A DNA stretch of 9,916 nucleotides. Source: Rhizobiaceae bacterium. GTDB lineage: Bacteria; Pseudomonadota; Alphaproteobacteria; Rhizobiales; Rhizobiaceae. The notes under the pieces are model-generated. The model was not told the origin of the DNA. It searched no databases and saw only the letters and a program-made list of their open reading frames with translations. Each line of letters starts with the position of its first letter. Positions within the stretch are counted from its first letter, which is position 1. Below, piece by piece: positions 6,710 through 9,916 of this stretch. The DNA lies in assembly GCA_016793565.1 (NCBI GenBank), contig JAEUMA010000176.1, positions 1 to 9,916 on the forward strand, in the 5' to 3' direction. The translations under genes were made by a program, and so were the position numbers.

Positions 6710-8251
6710 ATGGCGGCTCCCGTCCCGGCCGGTCAGCCTGCGCCGTTCGTCGCGAGCGTCACCGGCGCGCTGAAGCGCTATTCCGGCGTGCTGGCGCTCG
6801 ACCGTGTCGACTTCGCGCTGAGGGCGGGAGAGGTGCGGGCTCTGCTCGGCAAGAACGGTGCGGGCAAGTCGACGCTGATACGGCTGCTGACAGGCGCGGA
6901 GGCGCCCGACGAGGGTGTGGTCGAGATCGCCGGCGCCGCGCTCGACCAAGGCGGAGAGAACCGCACGCGCCAGGCGGCGCAGCTCGGCGTGCGTCCGGTC
7001 TACCAGGAGCTCAGCTTGGTCGGCGACATGAGCATCCAGGAAAACATGTTCCTCGGCGTCTGGCCAAGGCGCTTCGGCGTTCTCGACCATCGCGAGATGG
7101 CGCGCCGGACCGAGGAAGCGCTGGCCAATCTCGGCCTGCACCTCAATCCCGAAACCAAGATTGGCTCGCTCAGCACCGCCGAGCGGCAACTGGTGGAAAT
7201 TTCGCGCGCCATGATGGGCGAGCCGCGGCTGGTGATCCTCGACGAGCCTACCAGTTCGCTGGCGGCCGCCCAGGTGGAGCAGGTGTTCGCGGCGGTGCGG
7301 CGCATGCGGCAGCGCGGCGTTGCTGTCATCTATGTGAGCCATCGCATGAAGGAGATCCGCGAGATCGCCGACACTGCGACAGTGATGCGCGACGGCAGGG
7401 CCGTATCGACCTTCGACATCGGCGCGGCCGATACGCGCGAGATCGTGCGCATGATGTTGGGGCATGACGAGAAGAAGGACGAACTCGTGGAACCGCGCGA
7501 GGCGGGTCCGACGCTGCTGTCGGTCCGCGACGTGGCCAGTGCACCGAAGCTCGACGGCGTCAGTTTCGATCTGCGGCAGGGCGAGGTGCTTGGCATCGCC
7601 GGCCTGCTGGGCTCCGGGCGAACGGAGCTTCTGCGCATCATCGCCGGCCTCGACCGGCCCGACGCCGGCACGATCCATTTCGACGGCATCGACATGACGG
7701 GCCAGGGCTGGAGCGCGATGCTCGAGCGCGGGCTGGGCATGACGCCTGAGAATCGCAAGGACGACGGCATCGTGCCTCTGCTCGGTATCGACGAGAACAC
7801 GATCATCACCAACAGCAAGGCCGTGTCGTCGCTCGGCGTGCTGTCAGCGTCGCGCATCGCCGCCGCGACGGCGGATATCGTGCGCCGCATGAGCGTGAAG
7901 GCGCCCGAGACGACGACGCCGATCGGCACGTTGTCCGGAGGAAACCAGCAGAAGATCGTCATCGGCCGCTGGGTCTATGCGGGCTCGCGCCTGATCCTGC
8001 TCGACGAACCCACGCGTGGCGTCGACGTCGAGGCCAAGAGCCAGATCTACGCCATCATCCGAAGCCTGGCGGCGGAAGGAAAAAGCATTCTGTTCGTCTC
8101 GAGCGAAATCGAGGAACTGCCAAAGGTCTGCGACCGGGTTCTCGTGCTGCGCGATGGCCGCATCGTGGAGACATTTACCGCCCCCGATATCAGCGCCGAC
8201 ACATTGATGACGGCCAGCCTCGCGGGCCAAAGCCAGCAGGGTGCGCAATGA
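6710..8251 (+). CDS. Sugar ABC transporter ATPase with two nucleotide-binding domains (RbsA/MglA/YphE type)
   Basis: A 513-residue cytoplasmic ATPase with two fused ABC domains, as in ribose/galactose/xylose importers. Domain 1 (about 15-255) is complete: Walker A GKNGAGKST (47-55), Q-loop Gln99 in VYQE, signature LSTAERQ (154-160), Walker B LVILDEP (174-180) and switch His211 in VSHRMKEI. Domain 2 (about 265-505) is of the degenerate type usual for the class: GLLGSGRTE (298-306) lacks the Walker A lysine, LSGGNQQK (408-415) and LILLDEP (428-434) are intact, and Ser465 stands where the switch His would be. The ATG at 6710 has only a weak ribosome site (AGCGAG about eight bases upstream), consistent with lower expression than the binding protein. 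The stop overlaps the permease start as ATGA. Neighbours identify it as the motor of the same importer. Confidence 0.93.
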   Translation: MAAPVPAGQPAPFVASVTGALKRYSGVLALDRVDFALRAGEVRALLGKNGAGKSTLIRLLTGAEAPDEGVVEIAGAALDQGGENRTRQAAQLGVRPVYQELSLVGDMSIQENMFLGVWPRRFGVLDHREMARRTEEALANLGLHLNPETKIGSLSTAERQLVEISRAMMGEPRLVILDEPTSSLAAAQVEQVFAAVRRMRQRGVAVIYVSHRMKEIREIADTATVMRDGRAVSTFDIGAADTREIVRMMLGHDEKKDELVEPREAGPTLLSVRDVASAPKLDGVSFDLRQGEVLGIAGLLGSGRTELLRIIAGLDRPDAGTIHFDGIDMTGQGWSAMLERGLGMTPENRKDDGIVPLLGIDENTIITNSKAVSSLGVLSASRIAAATADIVRRMSVKAPETTTPIGTLSGGNQQKIVIGRWVYAGSRLILLDEPTRGVDVEAKSQIYAIIRSLAAEGKSILFVSSEIEELPKVCDRVLVLRDGRIVETFTAPDISADTLMTASLAGQSQQGAQ

Positions 8252-9249
8252 CACACACATCGGCCTCGGCCTCGCCTCCGGCAAAGCGGCGCCTCGACTT
8301 CCAACGCATGAACGAGATCGGCCTGCTTCTGGTGATCGCGGCGCTCTATATCGCGTTCTGGTACTATGCGAACAACTTCCTCACCTTCCGCAACCAGGTG
8401 TCGATCCTGCGCGACGCGGCCGCCTTCGGCATAGCGGCCTGGGGCGCCACGCTGATCATCATCTCCGGCGAAATCGATATCAGCGTCGGACCGATGGTGG
8501 CGTTCCTGTCGGTGTGCTTCGCGTTCATTCTGAAATCCGGCGACGGCTCGATCGTGCTCGCCATGATCGCGACCCTGGCCATCGGGGCTGCCCTCGGCAC
8601 CATACCGGGCGTGTTGCGCGCGTGGTTCGACGTGCCGTCTTTCATCGGCACCCTCGGCCTCTGGAGCGCGCTGGGCGGCATGGCACTCTACATGACCGAT
8701 TCCGTGCCCGTGACCATCCCACCCAACGAGACGCTCGATGCGATGGGCGGCGAGTTTCTGGGCATTCCCTTCTCGGCGATCGTCATGTTCATCCTGTTTG
8801 CCGCATTCGCCTTCATCAGCCGCAAGACTGCCTTCGGCCGATCGGTTTTCGCGATCGGCGGCAATGCCTCGGCAGCACATCTCGCTGGCATCAAGGTGGG
8901 TAATATCCGCATCGCGCTGTTTGTGATCGCCGGCATGCTGGCCGCCGTCACCGCGATCCTGCTGACCGCGCGCAACGGCGTCGGCGACGCGAGCGTCGCG
9001 CGCAGCGGCCTGGAGTTTAGCGTCATTTCCGCCGTGGTCGTCGGCGGTACTGCGCTGACAGGCGGCCGCGGCTCCATCCTTGGCACACTGCTCGGCATCT
9101 TCGTCATATCGCTGATCGGCAACGGCCTCGTGCTGATGGGCATCAACTCGTACCTGCAGCCGGTAGTCAGCGGCGTCATCATCGTCGCGGCCGTGCTGCT
9201 GAACATCATGGCCTCTCGCTACGGGGCGAAGCGACAGCTCAAGGGCTGA
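8248..9249 (+). CDS. Sugar ABC transporter permease (RbsC/YphD type)
   Basis: A 333-residue integral inner-membrane protein of the branched-chain-amino-acid/ribose permease family, presumed to form a homodimeric channel with the ATPase encoded just upstream. About eight to ten hydrophobic segments can be seen, the first at about residues 24-40. Family marks include the cytoplasmic-loop sequence IISGEIDISVGPMVA (71-85), FGRSVFAIGGNASAAHLAGIKV (196-217) and VVVGGTALTGGRGSILGTLLG (263-283). The N-terminus before the first segment is short and charged (KRR), fitting an inside location. Its ATG overlaps the ATPase stop by four bases (ATGA), so synthesis is probably coupled. Length is normal (about 320-340 for the family). 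The transported substrate is not readable; the neighbouring binding protein sets specificity. Confidence 0.93.
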   Translation: MTHTSASASPPAKRRLDFQRMNEIGLLLVIAALYIAFWYYANNFLTFRNQVSILRDAAAFGIAAWGATLIIISGEIDISVGPMVAFLSVCFAFILKSGDGSIVLAMIATLAIGAALGTIPGVLRAWFDVPSFIGTLGLWSALGGMALYMTDSVPVTIPPNETLDAMGGEFLGIPFSAIVMFILFAAFAFISRKTAFGRSVFAIGGNASAAHLAGIKVGNIRIALFVIAGMLAAVTAILLTARNGVGDASVARSGLEFSVISAVVVGGTALTGGRGSILGTLLGIFVISLIGNGLVLMGINSYLQPVVSGVIIVAAVLLNIMASRYGAKRQLKG

Positions 9250-9269
9250 GGCGCGTGGGGAATCAAGCC

Positions 9270-9916
9270 ATGCCGGACCAGGAAAAGCCGATTGACTGCG
9301 ACGTGCTGGTCGTAGGCTCGGGCCCATCGGGCGCAGTATTCGCGAAGCGTGCCGCCGAGGCGGGGATGCGCGTCGTGTGCCTCGAGCAGGGCGAGTGGGT
9401 CGACTATTCGAAGGCCATCTCGGACAGGCCGGGCTTCGAGCTGACGGCAGCGCGCGACTGGCAGTACGTGCCTACCAAGCGGCAGAATCCCGGAGACTAC
9501 CCGATCTCCGTGGACGATTCCGACATCATCCCGCTCTATTGGAATGGCGTCGGCGGCTCGTCCATCTCCTGGGCAGCCAACTGGATGCGGAATCTTCCGA
9601 GCGACTTCAGGGTGCGCACGCTTGACGGTGTCGCGGATGACTGGCCGATCAGCTATCGGGATTTGATGCCCCACTACGCGCGCACCGAGGCCGAGTTCGT
9701 GGTTTCGGGCGTCGCCGGCGATCCGATGTACCCGGGCCAGGACGAACTGCTGCCGCCGGTCGATCTGACCCGGGCCGGCCGCCTTGTGGCCGCGGCGCAG
9801 AACCGCCTTGGCTGGCACTGGTGGCCGGGCACCAACGCAATCGCCACGGTACCGCGCAACGGCATGGAACCCTGCCAGCAGCGCACTGCCTGCATGTGGG
9901 GCTGCATCGAGAAGGC
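9270..9916 (+). CDS. GMC oxidoreductase, gluconate/fructose/glucose-dehydrogenase large-subunit type (5' part)
   Basis: The frame is open from ATG 9270 to the window end and gives 215 residues with no stop. It begins with a FAD-binding Rossmann segment, CDVLVVGSGPSGAVFAKRAAE (10-30), then CLEQGEW (37-43). Typical GMC features follow: YWNGVGGSSISWAAN (90-104) and DDWPISYRDLMPHYARTE (123-140). At the end, Cys202, Cys208 and Cys212 (C-x5-C-x3-C) resemble the cysteine motif of membrane-linked sugar dehydrogenase large subunits, in which a [3Fe-4S] cluster passes electrons onward. ATG 9270 has GTGGGGAA (9255-9262) eight bases upstream; in-frame GTG 9255 is less likely. It starts 20 bases after the permease stop, so it is probably in the importer operon. 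The C-terminal catalytic His/Asn region, and any small or cytochrome subunits, lie beyond the window. Substrate unknown, probably a sugar or sugar acid. Confidence 0.85.
   Translation, partial: MPDQEKPIDCDVLVVGSGPSGAVFAKRAAEAGMRVVCLEQGEWVDYSKAISDRPGFELTAARDWQYVPTKRQNPGDYPISVDDSDIIPLYWNGVGGSSISWAANWMRNLPSDFRVRTLDGVADDWPISYRDLMPHYARTEAEFVVSGVAGDPMYPGQDELLPPVDLTRAGRLVAAAQNRLGWHWWPGTNAIATVPRNGMEPCQQRTACMWGCIEK

Noticed and set aside
6545..7678. 377-codon minus-strand frame opposite the ABC ATPase
   Set aside because: The ATPase frame has complete Walker and signature motifs. The opposite frame is a compositional shadow that also crosses an intergenic gap.
8047..9327. 426-codon minus-strand frame opposite the permease
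   Set aside because: Its His/Asp/Arg-rich, repetitive composition is the mirror of hydrophobic permease codons, and it crosses three real genes.

Overview
The window reads as a piece of a GC-rich alphaproteobacterial genome, most likely Rhizobiales-like. This rests on the strong G/C bias at third codon positions, the long antisense shadow frames it produces, and a sugar/organic-acid catabolic layout typical of rhizobia. The genus cannot be fixed from sequence alone. No RNA gene, insertion sequence, integrase, CRISPR array or phage gene was seen, and codon use looks even throughout.

Layout. (1) Positions 1-1453, rightward: the C-terminal end of an ATP-grasp acyl-CoA synthetase, overlapped by 17 bases by a beta-lactamase-fold serine hydrolase of the 6-aminohexanoate-dimer-hydrolase (NylB) type. 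(2) Positions 1576-5313, leftward: in transcription order, a 29-codon upstream ORF, a D-galactonate dehydratase (dgoD), a YphB-like aldose 1-epimerase and a GMC flavin oxidoreductase. These are joined by overlapping or abutting stop/start codons. (3) About 5314-5630: a divergent control region with an A/T-rich inverted repeat at 5377-5417 and a TTGACA-type promoter candidate. (4) Positions 5631-9916, rightward: a periplasmic sugar-binding protein, a double-domain ABC ATPase and a permease (ribose/CUT2-type importer), followed by the N-terminal 215 residues of a second GMC oxidoreductase of the gluconate/fructose/glucose-dehydrogenase large-subunit type.

How it may work. The two divergent units look like one catabolic regulon. 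The importer brings in a sugar or sugar acid, the epimerase equilibrates anomers, the GMC enzymes oxidise sugar or alcohol groups, and the dehydratase converts an aldonate to a 2-keto-3-deoxy acid. The binding protein, and less strictly the ATPase, permease and epimerase, resemble the orphan Escherichia coli Yph system (YphF, YphE, YphD, YphB), whose substrate is, to my knowledge, not established. Finding that set beside a dgoD with all catalytic residues intact is the most informative observation here, because it suggests an aldonate or galactose-like route. The kinase/aldolase and lactonase needed to complete the pathway, and the regulator, are not in the window. The left-hand synthetase/hydrolase pair converges on this locus and is probably a separate unit.
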